64,000 nt of DNA from Rhodoligotrophos defluvii (GTDB lineage Bacteria; Pseudomonadota; Alphaproteobacteria; Rhizobiales; Im1), in assembly GCF_005281615.1 (NCBI RefSeq), contig NZ_SZZM01000001.1:857001-921000 (forward strand), read 5' to 3'. Under the pieces are notes generated by a model. The model searched no databases. It was not told where the DNA came from and worked only from the letters and a program-made list of their open reading frames with translations. The position numbers were made by a program, and so were the translations under genes. Below, in pieces: positions 54,992 through 63,957 of this stretch (its first letter is position 1; every line of letters begins with the position of its first letter).

Positions 54992-55420
54992 ATGAATGAA
55001 CCGGTGCTTCAGGCTGGAGAGGCGACTGTCGTAGCCAAGCTGCGGCATGCAGGCCTGCGTCCGACCCGGCAGCGCGTCTCGCTGGCTCGCCTTCTGTTCA
55101 GCGTTGGCGATCGTCACGTCACGGCGGAAGAGCTGCACGATGAGGCGGTGCGGGCGCGCGTGCCGGTTTCGCTGGCCACCGTCTACAACACCCTCAACCA
55201 GTTCACGCGCGCAGGCTTGCTGCGTGAGGTTGCGGTCGAGGGCGCCAAGACCTATTTCGACACAAACACCTCCAACCATTATCACTTTTTCGTCGAAAAC
55301 ACCGGCAAGCTGGTGGATATCGAGAGTGATGAGCTGCAGGTGGTCGGCATTCCGGAAGCGCCGGAAGGCACGTCGATCTCGCGCATCGACGTCATCATCC
55401 GTCTGGCTCAGGAAAGCTGA
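54992..55420 (+). CDS. irr: Iron response regulator Irr (Fur family)
   Basis: The 142-residue protein has a winged-helix domain (LRPTRQRVSLARLLF, SLATVYNTLNQFTRAGLLRE) and a dimerisation domain with SNHYHFFVENTGKLVDIE, where the HxH is the heme/metal site of Irr. It contains no cysteine, so the N-terminal GCPWHD heme regulatory motif of Bradyrhizobium Irr is absent and stability control may differ. Irr couples iron supply to heme status. The position divergent from fabA and next to a 2-hydroxyacid dehydrogenase is the rhizobial arrangement. Confidence 0.93.
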   Translation: MNEPVLQAGEATVVAKLRHAGLRPTRQRVSLARLLFSVGDRHVTAEELHDEAVRARVPVSLATVYNTLNQFTRAGLLREVAVEGAKTYFDTNTSNHYHFFVENTGKLVDIESDELQVVGIPEAPEGTSISRIDVIIRLAQES

Positions 55421-55427
55421 GCCAGCT

Positions 55428-56021
55428 TCATTCGATCTTCTCGCCGGGATAGACGCCCCACAGCATGTTCTGCGGCAGCCAGCCGCTATAGCTGCCGATC
55501 TGCACCCGGCACCAGCGTCCTGTACATTGCTGCACAAAGCCGAGGACGCCCGACTCCACCTTGGCGACCGGCCGGCTGCTCTCGTCTGACTGCTGCATCA
55601 TCATGGTGCTTGCCCCTTCCTTCCAGGGCGAGACCAATACGGTGCGCCGGCTCGACAGCAGGCTGTGATACACCCAGCCCTCCTCCCCGTCACTGTCGCG
55701 CACCCGGCGCCAATTCTCGAACTCGGCGATGATCTCCACTGGCAGGTTGCGCCGGGAATACACCCATACGATCTGGTGCTCGCTGCTAGGACCACGGCGC
55801 ACGTTCACCTCGTCCGACTTGAGGCTGACGAAGCGGGGCAGCGGCAAGCCGCTGGGCCCGAGCGTGCGGGACCCGCTCGGTGCCGCATCCGACTTCGCCT
55901 CCTCTCCCGTCGCGTTGGCCAGCTGATTGAGGCCGGCAGTGCCGGCCACGGCGAGCGCCAGCGCCACCGCGCCCATCAGGATGACGGCGAGAGATGCCGC
56001 ACGTCTGCTCCTTTGCTTCAT
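55428..56021 (-). CDS. Periplasmic SH3-domain protein
   Basis: The 197-residue protein has a basic N-terminus and a single hydrophobic signal or anchor segment (about residues 9-33), followed by a polar linker and two bacterial SH3-like repeats. The first is RFVSLKSDEVNVRRGPSSEHQIVWVY with GWVYHSLL, and the second ends GRWCRVQIGSYSGWLPQNMLWGV. SH3b domains usually bind peptidoglycan or proteins, and the function is not known. It converges with irr, with 7 nt between stops. Confidence 0.85.
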   Translation of the reverse strand: MKQRSRRAASLAVILMGAVALALAVAGTAGLNQLANATGEEAKSDAAPSGSRTLGPSGLPLPRFVSLKSDEVNVRRGPSSEHQIVWVYSRRNLPVEIIAEFENWRRVRDSDGEEGWVYHSLLSSRRTVLVSPWKEGASTMMMQQSDESSRPVAKVESGVLGFVQQCTGRWCRVQIGSYSGWLPQNMLWGVYPGEKIE

Positions 56022-56243
56022 GCGCGAATCACCCGGCGTCTATCTCACCCACGATCCGGGACAAGAGCATAGAAACCGTTTCCAAAACGTGTTGAGTCTG
56101 CTGATCGAGCTGGGCCAGGAGAAGCCCTGTGTCCTTGCCTGCGCAGTTTACACAAGCACCATCCGGACTTAAAGAGTGTGCCTCAGCCTATAGGAGGGGC
56201 TGAGCGGGAGCGCCACACCCGTTCCAGGTTGAGGAGGGGCTCA

Positions 56244-57233
56244 ATGCCGAAGCGGAAGCCGCTGGTGATCGTCACGCGTAAGCTGCCGGACGTGGTGGAA
56301 ACGCGCATGCGCGAGCTCTTCGACACGCGATTGAACCTGGACGATATGCCGCTGTCCCAGGCCGAGCTTGTTCACGCGGTGCAGACCGCTGACGTGTTGG
56401 TGCCGACGGTGACGGACCGTATCGACAAGGCGGTGCTGTCGCAGTCTGGTCCGCAGCTCAGATTGATCGCCAATTTCGGCACCGGCGTCGACAACATCGA
56501 TGTGGAAACCGCCAGCGCGCGGGGAATCATCGTCACCAACACGCCGGGAGTACTCACCGAAGACACCGCCGACATGACCATGGCCCTCATTCTGGCCGTG
56601 GCGCGCCGTCTCACCGAGGGGGCAGCGATCATCGGCGGCGAAAAACCCTGGACTGGCTGGTCGCCGACCTGGATGCTCGGCCACCGCATCTATGGCAAGC
56701 GCCTGGGCATCATCGGCATGGGCCGCATCGGCTCGGCGGTCGCACGGCGGGCCAAGGCCTTCGGCCTGCAGATCCACTATCACAACCGGCGGCCGGTCAA
56801 CGCGCGCCTCGAGGAGGAGCTGGAGGCGACCTACTGGGAAAGCCTCGACCAGATGCTGGCGCGCATGGACGTGATCTCGGTCAACTGCCCCCACACGCCC
56901 GCCACCTACCACCTGCTGAACGCACGCCGGCTGCGGCTGATGAAGCCCACGGCCATCATCGTGAACACGTCGCGCGGCGAGGTTATCGACGAAAACGCCC
57001 TTGCGCGCATGCTGGAGGCCGGCGAGCTGGCCGGGGCCGGCCTCGACGTGTTCGAGCATGAGCCGGCCGTCAATCCACGGCTCATCAAGTGCTCGCGCGC
57101 CGTGTTGCTGCCTCATATGGGCTCGGCAACGATCGAGGGTCGCATCGACATGGGCGAGAAGGTCATCATCAACATCAAGACCTTCGTCGATGGGCACACG
57201 CCGCCAGACCGCGTGCTGCCCACCATGCTGTAA
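56244..57233 (+). CDS. D-isomer 2-hydroxyacid dehydrogenase (glyoxylate/hydroxypyruvate reductase-like)
   Basis: The 329-residue NAD(P)H-dependent enzyme starts at ATG 56244, preceded by GAGGAGGGG. The Rossmann domain has GIIGMGRIGSAVARR, followed by NTSRGEVIDENAL and the catalytic Arg-Glu-His set, with NFGTGVDNID, GLDVFEHEP and LLPHMGSAT. These features resemble GyaR-type glyoxylate reductases. It may also accept other 2-ketoacids. The location next to irr is conserved in rhizobia, but a functional link is not established. Confidence 0.92.
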   Translation: MPKRKPLVIVTRKLPDVVETRMRELFDTRLNLDDMPLSQAELVHAVQTADVLVPTVTDRIDKAVLSQSGPQLRLIANFGTGVDNIDVETASARGIIVTNTPGVLTEDTADMTMALILAVARRLTEGAAIIGGEKPWTGWSPTWMLGHRIYGKRLGIIGMGRIGSAVARRAKAFGLQIHYHNRRPVNARLEEELEATYWESLDQMLARMDVISVNCPHTPATYHLLNARRLRLMKPTAIIVNTSRGEVIDENALARMLEAGELAGAGLDVFEHEPAVNPRLIKCSRAVLLPHMGSATIEGRIDMGEKVIINIKTFVDGHTPPDRVLPTML

Positions 57234-57257
57234 CGGGCGCAGGGGAACCCTTGCGCC

Positions 57258-57869
57258 TCAGGCAAGGCCCTCCTCGCTCCGGGCCCGCTGCACGGCTGGA
57301 CGCGCGCGGACGTCCTCCAGGAAGCGAAGGATGCCGGGGTAGGCGCTGAGGTCCACGCCCGCGCGACGGGACCAGCTCAGCACGACCCATGCATAGGCAT
57401 CGGCGACGGTGAAAGTATCCCCCGTCAGAAAGGGGTTTCGCGCGAGCGCCTGGTCCACCACCTTGAGCCGTTGCGCCAGCACGGAGCGGGCCAACTCCTT
57501 CGCGGCTTCCGGGGCATTGGCCACAAACAGCGGGAAATAGTTCTTGTGCAGCTCGGCACCGGTGAAGGCGAGCCATTCCTGGACCCGATAGCGGTCTAGA
57601 GAGCCGGCCGGCGGAATCAGGCTTGCCTCCGGCTTCCGGTCGGCAAGATACTGCACGACCACGGCCACCTCTGTGAGCACCTGGCCGTTGTCAAGCTCGA
57701 GTGCCGGGACATAGCCTTTCGGGTTGACGGCCAGATAGTCATCGCCGGTTTCGGTCTTCTTGGTCGCGAGGTCGACGGATACCAGGTCCAGCGGGATCCC
57801 GGCTTCGCAGGCGACGATATGGGGCGCCAGCGAGCACGCGCCGGCCTTGTAATAGAGCGTGAATGTCAC
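57258..57869 (-). CDS. Beta-class glutathione S-transferase
   Basis: The 203-residue protein starts at GTG 57869 with AAGGAG about 8 nt upstream. The thioredoxin-like domain holds KAGACSLAPHI, with the beta-class Cys about residue 10. The glutathione-binding part NPKGYVPALELDNGQVLTE follows, and the helical C-terminal domain contains FTVADAYAW. It conjugates or reduces electrophiles with glutathione in the cytosol. It converges with the dehydrogenase, with 24 nt between their stops. Confidence 0.93.
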   Translation of the reverse strand: MTFTLYYKAGACSLAPHIVACEAGIPLDLVSVDLATKKTETGDDYLAVNPKGYVPALELDNGQVLTEVAVVVQYLADRKPEASLIPPAGSLDRYRVQEWLAFTGAELHKNYFPLFVANAPEAAKELARSVLAQRLKVVDQALARNPFLTGDTFTVADAYAWVVLSWSRRAGVDLSAYPGILRFLEDVRARPAVQRARSEEGLA

Positions 57870-57943
57870 GAGCGAATCTCCTTCAAAAAATGAACGCTCC
57901 GATAGCACCGGCCCCGCGGCGGCTCAATGCCCATCGCAGGACC

Positions 57944-58684
57944 TTAGCCGATCGCCATTTCGTAGAAGCGGGGCCCCAAGGCATCATAGACCAGCAGCCG
58001 CCCGGCCAGGCTGTCGCCTATGCCCAGCAGTTCTTTGATCACCTCCACCGCCTGCAGGGAGCCGATGACACCGGTCAGCGCCCCGATGATGCCCACCTCC
58101 TCGCAAGTGGGCAGCGCGCCGGGATCGAGGCCCTCGGGATAGAGATCGCGATAGGATGGCCAGGGACTCCCATCCGGCCGCATCTGATAGGGTTTGAACG
58201 TGGTGATCTGCCCATCGAACCTGGCGACCGCCGCCGAGACCAGGGGAATGCGCGCCGCCGCACAGGCATCGCTCACCGCGAGCCGGGTGACATATAGGTC
58301 CGACCCATCGGCCACGATGTCATAGCCGGACACGATGTCGTGCGCATTTTCCCGGGTGAGTCGCAGCGTATGCAGTTGCACGGTCACATGGGGGTTGAGC
58401 CGGCGCACCGCGGCGGCCGCGCTATCCGTCTTGGCCAAGCCTACGGAGAGCGTGTCATGCACTACCTGTCGCTGGAGGTTCGGAAGGCTCACCCTGTCAT
58501 CGTCGACGATGCCAAGGGTGCCGATGCCTGCCGCGGCCAGATAAAGCAGCACCGGCGCACCGAGGCCGCCCGCGCCCACCACCAGCACCCTGGCTGCCTT
58601 GAGCCGCTGCTGACCGGGCCCCCCGACCTCCTTCAGCAGCAGGTGCCGGGCATAGCGCTCGATCTCGCCTTCGCTGAGAACCAT
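57944..58684 (-). CDS. moeB: MoeB/ThiF/HesA-family sulfur-carrier adenylyltransferase, zinc cysteines lost
   Basis: The 246-residue E1-like enzyme activates the C-terminus of a ThiS/MoaD-type carrier. It has GAGGLGAPVLLYLAAAGIG, the Arg-finger region NLQRQVVH and the catalytic-type Cys in LPTCEEVGIIGA. The zinc pair that normally sits in PCYRCLFPE is replaced by PSYRDLYPE (Ser and Asp), and the C-terminal CxxC is absent because the protein ends DALGPRFYEMAIG. Zinc-free family members exist, so activity may be retained. It is the last gene of the ubiE-ubiB-coaBC-dut run, 17 nt downstream of dut. Confidence 0.85.
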   Translation of the reverse strand: MVLSEGEIERYARHLLLKEVGGPGQQRLKAARVLVVGAGGLGAPVLLYLAAAGIGTLGIVDDDRVSLPNLQRQVVHDTLSVGLAKTDSAAAAVRRLNPHVTVQLHTLRLTRENAHDIVSGYDIVADGSDLYVTRLAVSDACAAARIPLVSAAVARFDGQITTFKPYQMRPDGSPWPSYRDLYPEGLDPGALPTCEEVGIIGALTGVIGSLQAVEVIKELLGIGDSLAGRLLVYDALGPRFYEMAIG

Positions 58685-58701
58685 CCGATGAACCCCCAGC
58701 C

Positions 58702-59151
58702 TCAGCGCCGGCCGGAGGAGCCGAAGCCGCCGGCCCCGCGAGGCGTCTCATCCAGCGCCTCCACCCGCTCCCAGACGGCTCTCGTCACCGGGGCCAGCAC
58801 CATCTGCGCGATGCGGTCCCCCCGTTCGAGGGTTACGGGCTCCTGGCCGAGATTGATGAGGATCACCTTGACCTCGCCGCGAAAATCCGCATCGATCGTG
58901 CCCGGCGAATTGAGGCAGGTGACGCCATGGCGCAGGGCAAGGCCCGAACGGGGTCTCACCTGGGCCTCGTAGCCTTCCGGCAGGGCTATTGCGATGCCGG
59001 TGGGCACCAGCCCCCTGTCGCCCGGGGCGAGCGTCAAGGGCGCATCGAGGGCCGCGCGCAGATCCATGCCTGCCGCGAGCATCGTCTCATAGCCGGGCAG
59101 AGGCAGGTCCTGCCCATGCGGCAGCTGCTGGATGGCGACGGTGACGTTCAT
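58702..59151 (-). CDS. dut: Deoxyuridine 5'-triphosphate nucleotidohydrolase
   Basis: The 149-residue trimeric dUTPase converts dUTP to dUMP, keeping uracil out of DNA. Five family motifs are seen: [35 protein letters not shown] and the C-terminal [10 protein letters not shown]. The ATG at 59151 overlaps the coaBC stop by ATGA, a coupling typical of this pair. An in-frame longer start is unlikely because it would add a non-family leader inside coaBC. Confidence 0.96.
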   Translation of the reverse strand: MNVTVAIQQLPHGQDLPLPGYETMLAAGMDLRAALDAPLTLAPGDRGLVPTGIAIALPEGYEAQVRPRSGLALRHGVTCLNSPGTIDADFRGEVKVILINLGQEPVTLERGDRIAQMVLAPVTRAVWERVEALDETPRGAGGFGSSGRR

Positions 59152-60362
59152 CGGGCCGCGGCTCGGACGGCCTCGGCCACCCGCTCCATGAGCTTCCGGC
59201 CGACCTCCGCCTTGGGCAGGTTGGGCCACTCCTCCACCCCCTCGCCGGTCACCAGGTGGATCGTATTGTTGGGACCGCCCATGATGCCCGTGGCGGGCGA
59301 CACGTCATTGGCGACGATCCAGTCGCAGCCCTTCGCTTCGCGTTTGCGCGTGGCATTTGTGATTACGTCTTGCGTCTCGGCGGCAAAGCCCACCACCAGC
59401 CGGGGCCGCCGGTTCTGCAAACGCGCGATGGTCTTGAGAATGTCGGGATTCTCCACCAGCCGGAGGGGCGGTAGCTCGCCCTTGCGCTTTTTGATCTTCT
59501 GGTCGGCGGCGTTGCCCACCCGCCAGTCCGCTACCGCCGCGGCGAATATGCCGACATCGCAGGGCAGCTCCGCCTCGCAGGCTTCCAGCATCTGCTGCGC
59601 CGTCTCGACCCGCCGCAGCGTGACGCCGGCGGGAGCATCGAGCGCGGTCGGGCCGCTCACCAGAACCGTGTCGGCCCCCAGCTGCTGGCTCGCGGCGGCA
59701 ATGGCATAGCCCTGCTGCCCGGAGGAACGGTTGGCGATGTAGCGTACCGGGTCGATCGGCTCGTGTGTCGGGCCGGCGGTCACCAGCACCTTGAAGCCAG
59801 CCAGCGGTCGGTGTACCGCTGCCGCGAAGAAATCCTCGATGGCGGCAACGATCGCTTCCGGCTCGGCCATGCGCCCGTAGCCATACTCGCCGCAGGCCAT
59901 GTCCCCCTGCTCCGGCCCCACCACGATTACGCCATCGCTCCGCAGGGTGGCCATGTTCCGCTTCGTCGCTGGATGCTCCCACATGCGCACATTCATCGCC
60001 GGGGCGATCAGCACGGGTGTGTCGGTGGCCAGCACGGTGGTGGAGGCGAGGTCATCCGCCCGCCCCGCAGCCATCTTGGCGATGAGGTCGGCCGTGGCCG
60101 GCGCCACCACCAGGAGGTCGGCCGAACGGGAGAGCTGGATGTGTCCCATCTCCGATTCGTCCGTCAGGTTGAACAGATCGGTGTAGACCTTGTTCTCCGA
60201 AAGGCTCGCGACCGATAACGGCGTCACGAACTGCTCGGCTGCCTTGGTGAGGATGGCTTGCACCGAGGCGCCGCGCTCGCGGAGCCGCCGGATCAGGATG
60301 AGATCCTTGTAAGCGGCTATGCCGCCGCCGACGATCAGCAATATGCGCTTGTCCCTGAGCAT
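59148..60362 (-). CDS. coaBC: Phosphopantothenoylcysteine decarboxylase/synthetase
   Basis: The bifunctional 404-residue coenzyme A enzyme has an N-terminal CoaC flavoprotein part, with [12 protein letters not shown], the PAMNVRMW motif and the cysteine-bearing flexible loop near EQGDMACG. The C-terminal CoaB part (about residues 190-404) has [21 protein letters not shown] and [11 protein letters not shown] 60362 follows GAGGCAGCC. A longer open frame upstream codes for non-family residues. It lies 31 nt after ubiB. Confidence 0.95.
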   Translation of the reverse strand: MLRDKRILLIVGGGIAAYKDLILIRRLRERGASVQAILTKAAEQFVTPLSVASLSENKVYTDLFNLTDESEMGHIQLSRSADLLVVAPATADLIAKMAAGRADDLASTTVLATDTPVLIAPAMNVRMWEHPATKRNMATLRSDGVIVVGPEQGDMACGEYGYGRMAEPEAIVAAIEDFFAAAVHRPLAGFKVLVTAGPTHEPIDPVRYIANRSSGQQGYAIAAASQQLGADTVLVSGPTALDAPAGVTLRRVETAQQMLEACEAELPCDVGIFAAAVADWRVGNAADQKIKKRKGELPPLRLVENPDILKTIARLQNRRPRLVVGFAAETQDVITNATRKREAKGCDWIVANDVSPATGIMGGPNNTIHLVTGEGVEEWPNLPKAEVGRKLMERVAEAVRAAAR

Positions 60363-60393
60363 GGCTGCCTCGCTGCCAAATCCCGCCTGCACC

Positions 60394-61974
60394 TTACATG
60401 AATTGGCCAATCGCAAGCACCACCAATGCCAGAACGCCGATCCACAGGGCAATCCTGGCAGTGAGATTGTGCCGCGCCTGGGCGGCGGCAAGGGCCTCGC
60501 TGGTGGACTCGTCGAGCCGCAAGCCACCCGCATAGGCCATATCGGCCAGCAGCTTGGCCGTCCGCTCCGCCTCGGTGAACAGCTCCGGCAGGTTGCTGAC
60601 CAGCCGCCCGAGCGTCGCCGCGCCCTCTGCTGCAGTGTGGAGATAGGCGCCCGGACCCAGGTTTTGCTCGGCCCAGTCTCGCACCACCGGCTCGGCGGTG
60701 GCCCACATATTGAGCCGCGGGTTCAAGGTGCGGGCCACGCCTTCCACCACCACCATGGTCTTCTGCAGAAGCAAAAGCTGCGGCTGGGTGGCCATGTTGA
60801 ACTGCTCGGTCACGTGGAACAGCTGGCCCAGCAGCCGCGCCATCGAGATTTGCTCCGCCGGCTTGTCCATCAGCGGTTCGCCGATCGCGCGCAGGGCCTG
60901 CGCGAACAGCTGTGGCGACTGGTCGAGCGGCACATAGCCCGCCTGGAAGTGCACGTCCGAGACCCGCTGATAATCCCGGGTTATGAACCCCCACAGGATT
61001 TCGGCCAGGAACCGCCTGTCCTTCATGTCGAGACGGCCGGTGATGCCGAAATCCACCGCGACCAGCAGCCCGGCCTCATCCACGAAGAGGTTGCCCGGGT
61101 GCATGTCCGCATGAAAGAAGCCGTCGCGGATGGCTTGCCGGAGGAAAGTCTGGATGATGATGTCGCCAAGAGCCTCGAGATTGATCCCTCGCGCCCGCAG
61201 AGCATCGATGTCGCTCAGCGGCGTGCCGTTGATCCACTCCGTGGTCAGCACCCGCCGCCCGGTGCGTTCCCAGTCGACCCGCGGCACGCGGAACCCCGGG
61301 TCGTTACGGGTATTGTCGGCCATTTCGGAAATGGCCGCAGCCTCCATGCGCAAATCCATCTCGAGCTTCACCGATTGGGCCAGCATGTCGATGGTCTTGA
61401 CCGGCCGCAGCCGGCGCGATGGCGGGCTGTGCCGTTCCATCAGCCGCGCAGCGCAGTAGAAGGCCTCGAGATCGCGAGCGAACCGCTGCTCGATGCCCGG
61501 CCGCAGCACCTTGACGGCCACCTCCCGCAGCGAGCCGTCCGCCTCCCGCACGGTGGCCTTGTGCACCTGGGCGATGGAGGCGGCGGCGATGGCCGGGCCG
61601 ATCTCCTCGAACAGCGCCTTGGGCGCTGCGCCGAGGCTCTCGCGGATTTCGTCGAGAGCAGCACCACGCGGAAACGGCGGCAACTTGTCCTGCAGCTTCG
61701 ACAGCTCGGATGCGCGTTCTGCCCCGATGATGTCGCCGCGCGTTGCGAGAAACTGGCCGAGCTTGATATAGCTCGGGCCGAGCTCGGCAATGGCCGCAGC
61801 CAGGCCCTTCTTACGGCCAGGCCGTGATCTTGCTATGCGGCGACCGAGCGCAAGTGCGAGCCGCGCGCCTGCCGGCAATTCGCTGACACTGTCGACCCCG
61901 CCGAAAGCGTCGTGCCGGGCGAGCACCCACCCTGTCCGCATCAGGTTCACGATATTCGCAACGCTGCTCACCAT
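60394..61974 (-). CDS. ubiB: UbiB, ABC1/ADCK-like atypical kinase for ubiquinone synthesis
   Basis: The 526-residue ABC1-family protein has the KxGQ motif in LGPSYIKLGQFLATR, the A-rich loop region, HADMHPGNLF and the DFG-like VAVDFGITG. A hydrophobic C-terminal helix (ALWIGVLALVVLAIG) anchors it to the membrane. UbiB helps ubiquinone synthesis, probably by ATPase-driven lipid handling. The start is ATG 61974, a little after the ubiE stop, so the operon is ubiE-ubiB-coaBC-dut. Confidence 0.94.
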   Translation of the reverse strand: MVSSVANIVNLMRTGWVLARHDAFGGVDSVSELPAGARLALALGRRIARSRPGRKKGLAAAIAELGPSYIKLGQFLATRGDIIGAERASELSKLQDKLPPFPRGAALDEIRESLGAAPKALFEEIGPAIAAASIAQVHKATVREADGSLREVAVKVLRPGIEQRFARDLEAFYCAARLMERHSPPSRRLRPVKTIDMLAQSVKLEMDLRMEAAAISEMADNTRNDPGFRVPRVDWERTGRRVLTTEWINGTPLSDIDALRARGINLEALGDIIIQTFLRQAIRDGFFHADMHPGNLFVDEAGLLVAVDFGITGRLDMKDRRFLAEILWGFITRDYQRVSDVHFQAGYVPLDQSPQLFAQALRAIGEPLMDKPAEQISMARLLGQLFHVTEQFNMATQPQLLLLQKTMVVVEGVARTLNPRLNMWATAEPVVRDWAEQNLGPGAYLHTAAEGAATLGRLVSNLPELFTEAERTAKLLADMAYAGGLRLDESTSEALAAAQARHNLTARIALWIGVLALVVLAIGQFM

Positions 61975-61999
61975 GGCACAAGCTGACGTCCGACCCGGA

Positions 62000-62905
62000 T
62001 CACAGGCGCCAGGCGGAATGCATGGCAACGATCCCGCCGGTGAGGTTGCGGTACTTCACCTGGGCGAACCCCGCGGCCGCAATCATGGCTTTGAAGGCTT
62101 CCTGGTTGGGGAAGGTGCGTATGCTCTCGACCAAATATCGGTAGGGCGCGCCGTCGCCGGTCACCACCTTGCCCATGGCCGGTATGGCGGTGAAAGAATA
62201 GATCTCGTAGAGCGCCGCGAGGCCCGGGACATCCACCTCCGAGAACTCGAGGCAAAGGAAGCGGCCGCCCGGCTTCAGCACCCGGTAGGCTTCCGCCAGG
62301 GCCTTGTCGATATGCGTGACATTGCGGATGCCGAACGCAATCGTATAGGCATCGAAGCTCTTGTCCGGGAACGGCAATGCCTCCGCGTTGCCGACAGTGA
62401 ACCGGCAGCGGCTTGCGAGACTTGGCGCGCTCTGCACGGGCCGTCCGCGTCCTGCGAAACGGCGGGTAAAGTCCAGGGCACGAAGGCGCGGCACGCCGGT
62501 CTCCCGACTGCCGGCTTCGCGGCCGGCCTCCTCGCGCAGGCGCCGCTGGCCTTCGGCGGCCATGTCGAAGGAAATGTCGCTGAGGGTGACCTGGACGCCG
62601 CTGCCACCCTGCTCCAGGATGCGCTGAGCGACGTCGCCCGTGCCGCCGGCCACGTCCAGCACGTGAAAGGGCCGCCCGCCCGTCGGCGGAGCGAGCCATG
62701 TCACCATCTCGTCCTTCCACAGACGGTGTAGGCCGCCGGACATGAGATCGTTCATCACGTCGTAGCGGCGCGCCACCTTGGCAAACACGTCATTGACCAG
62801 GCGCTGCTTGTCGCCCACGGCCACCGTGCGATAGCCGAATGATGCCGTTGCGGCCGCCGCATCGCGCGGCCCCTGCGGAGCCTTATCGTCTGGAGCTTCG
62901 TTCAT
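62000..62905 (-). CDS. ubiE: Ubiquinone/menaquinone C-methyltransferase UbiE, with insert
   Basis: The class I SAM methyltransferase methylates demethylmenaquinone and the 2-octaprenyl-6-methoxy-quinol precursor. At 301 residues it is about 50 longer than E. coli UbiE. Motifs are [37 protein letters not shown] and [16 protein letters not shown]. The extra residues include a basic insert at about 125-168, between the DISFDM strand and the [10 protein letters not shown] motif, plus an extended N-terminus. It leads the run to dut and is divergent from mutM. Confidence 0.95.
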   Translation of the reverse strand: MNEAPDDKAPQGPRDAAAATASFGYRTVAVGDKQRLVNDVFAKVARRYDVMNDLMSGGLHRLWKDEMVTWLAPPTGGRPFHVLDVAGGTGDVAQRILEQGGSGVQVTLSDISFDMAAEGQRRLREEAGREAGSRETGVPRLRALDFTRRFAGRGRPVQSAPSLASRCRFTVGNAEALPFPDKSFDAYTIAFGIRNVTHIDKALAEAYRVLKPGGRFLCLEFSEVDVPGLAALYEIYSFTAIPAMGKVVTGDGAPYRYLVESIRTFPNQEAFKAMIAAAGFAQVKYRNLTGGIVAMHSAWRL

Positions 62906-63012
62906 TGCCGGCGACCATAGCGCAGCATGTCATGCAATTCTATTGGCACGCGCGTATGCTCGGCGTAATCCTGCCGCTATGGTCAACTTGCCGAGCTGCG
63001 AGATCTCACGGC

Positions 63013-63888
63013 ATGCCTGAGCTGCCCGAGGTAGAGACGGTCCGGCGTGGCCTTGCCGGTGTGATGGCAGGCCATCGCATCGACCGGCTGGAGCTGCGCC
63101 GGCACGATCTGCGCTTTCCCTTTCCGCCCGACTTTCGCCAGCGCCTCCAGGGCGCGCGGGTCGAGCGTATCGACCGCCGCGCCAAATATCTGCTGGGCCT
63201 CACCGATCGTGGCGACGTTCTGATCATGCATCTCGGCATGTCCGGCCGCTTCACCATCGTGCCGCCGGAAGGTCAGGCGCGAAAGCCGGGCACGTTCTAC
63301 CATGCGGCTGCGGCAGGCGCCGGCGAAGGCCCCCATGATCACGTGATCTTCGCCATGGATGACGGAACCCGCATCGTCTATGCCGACCCGCGCCGGTTCG
63401 GCATCATGGATCTTGCCGTTGAGGAGGAGCTTGCCGCTCACAGACTGCTCAAGGACATCGGCATGGAGCCGTTGGACGATGCGTTCGATGCCGCCTATCT
63501 GGGCGCGCGCTTCGCCGGCCGGCAGGCGCCGCTGAAGGCCGCGCTGCTCGACCAGCGCATCATCGCGGGGCTCGGCAATATATATGTGTGCGAGGCATTG
63601 TTCCGGGCCGGACTGTCGCCGGAGCGCAAGGCGGGATCACTCTCGCCGCAAGGGCTCGAGCGGCTTGTCGGCAGCATCAAGGCCGTGTTGCAGGACGCGA
63701 TTGCCGCAGGCGGCTCCTCGCTGCGCGACTATGCCCAGGCCAATGGCGAGCTTGGCTATTTTCAACACACGTTCGAGGTCTATGACCGGGAAGGCCAACC
63801 CTGCCGGCGCGGCGGCTGCGGCGGGACGGTCGAGCGCGTCGTGCAGAGTGGACGTTCCACCTTCTATTGCCGAACCTGCCAGCGTTGA
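63013..63888 (+). CDS. mutM: Formamidopyrimidine-DNA glycosylase (Fpg/MutM)
   Basis: The 291-residue bifunctional glycosylase/lyase removes 8-oxoguanine. The catalytic Pro follows the initiator Met in [12 protein letters not shown]. The H2TH region and the C-terminal zinc finger (CRRGGCGG...FYCRTCQR) are complete. ATG 63013 is certain because family function needs this N-terminus. It is divergent from ubiE and completes a set of base-excision enzymes in the window with the alkyladenine glycosylase. Confidence 0.97.
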   Translation: MPELPEVETVRRGLAGVMAGHRIDRLELRRHDLRFPFPPDFRQRLQGARVERIDRRAKYLLGLTDRGDVLIMHLGMSGRFTIVPPEGQARKPGTFYHAAAAGAGEGPHDHVIFAMDDGTRIVYADPRRFGIMDLAVEEELAAHRLLKDIGMEPLDDAFDAAYLGARFAGRQAPLKAALLDQRIIAGLGNIYVCEALFRAGLSPERKAGSLSPQGLERLVGSIKAVLQDAIAAGGSSLRDYAQANGELGYFQHTFEVYDREGQPCRRGGCGGTVERVVQSGRSTFYCRTCQR

Positions 63889-63957
63889 CGGGCCGGTTGC
63901 ATGGCGGCCGATCTTGGCTAGAGTGACGCCACACTCAGGGAAGAGCAGGGAAATTCG

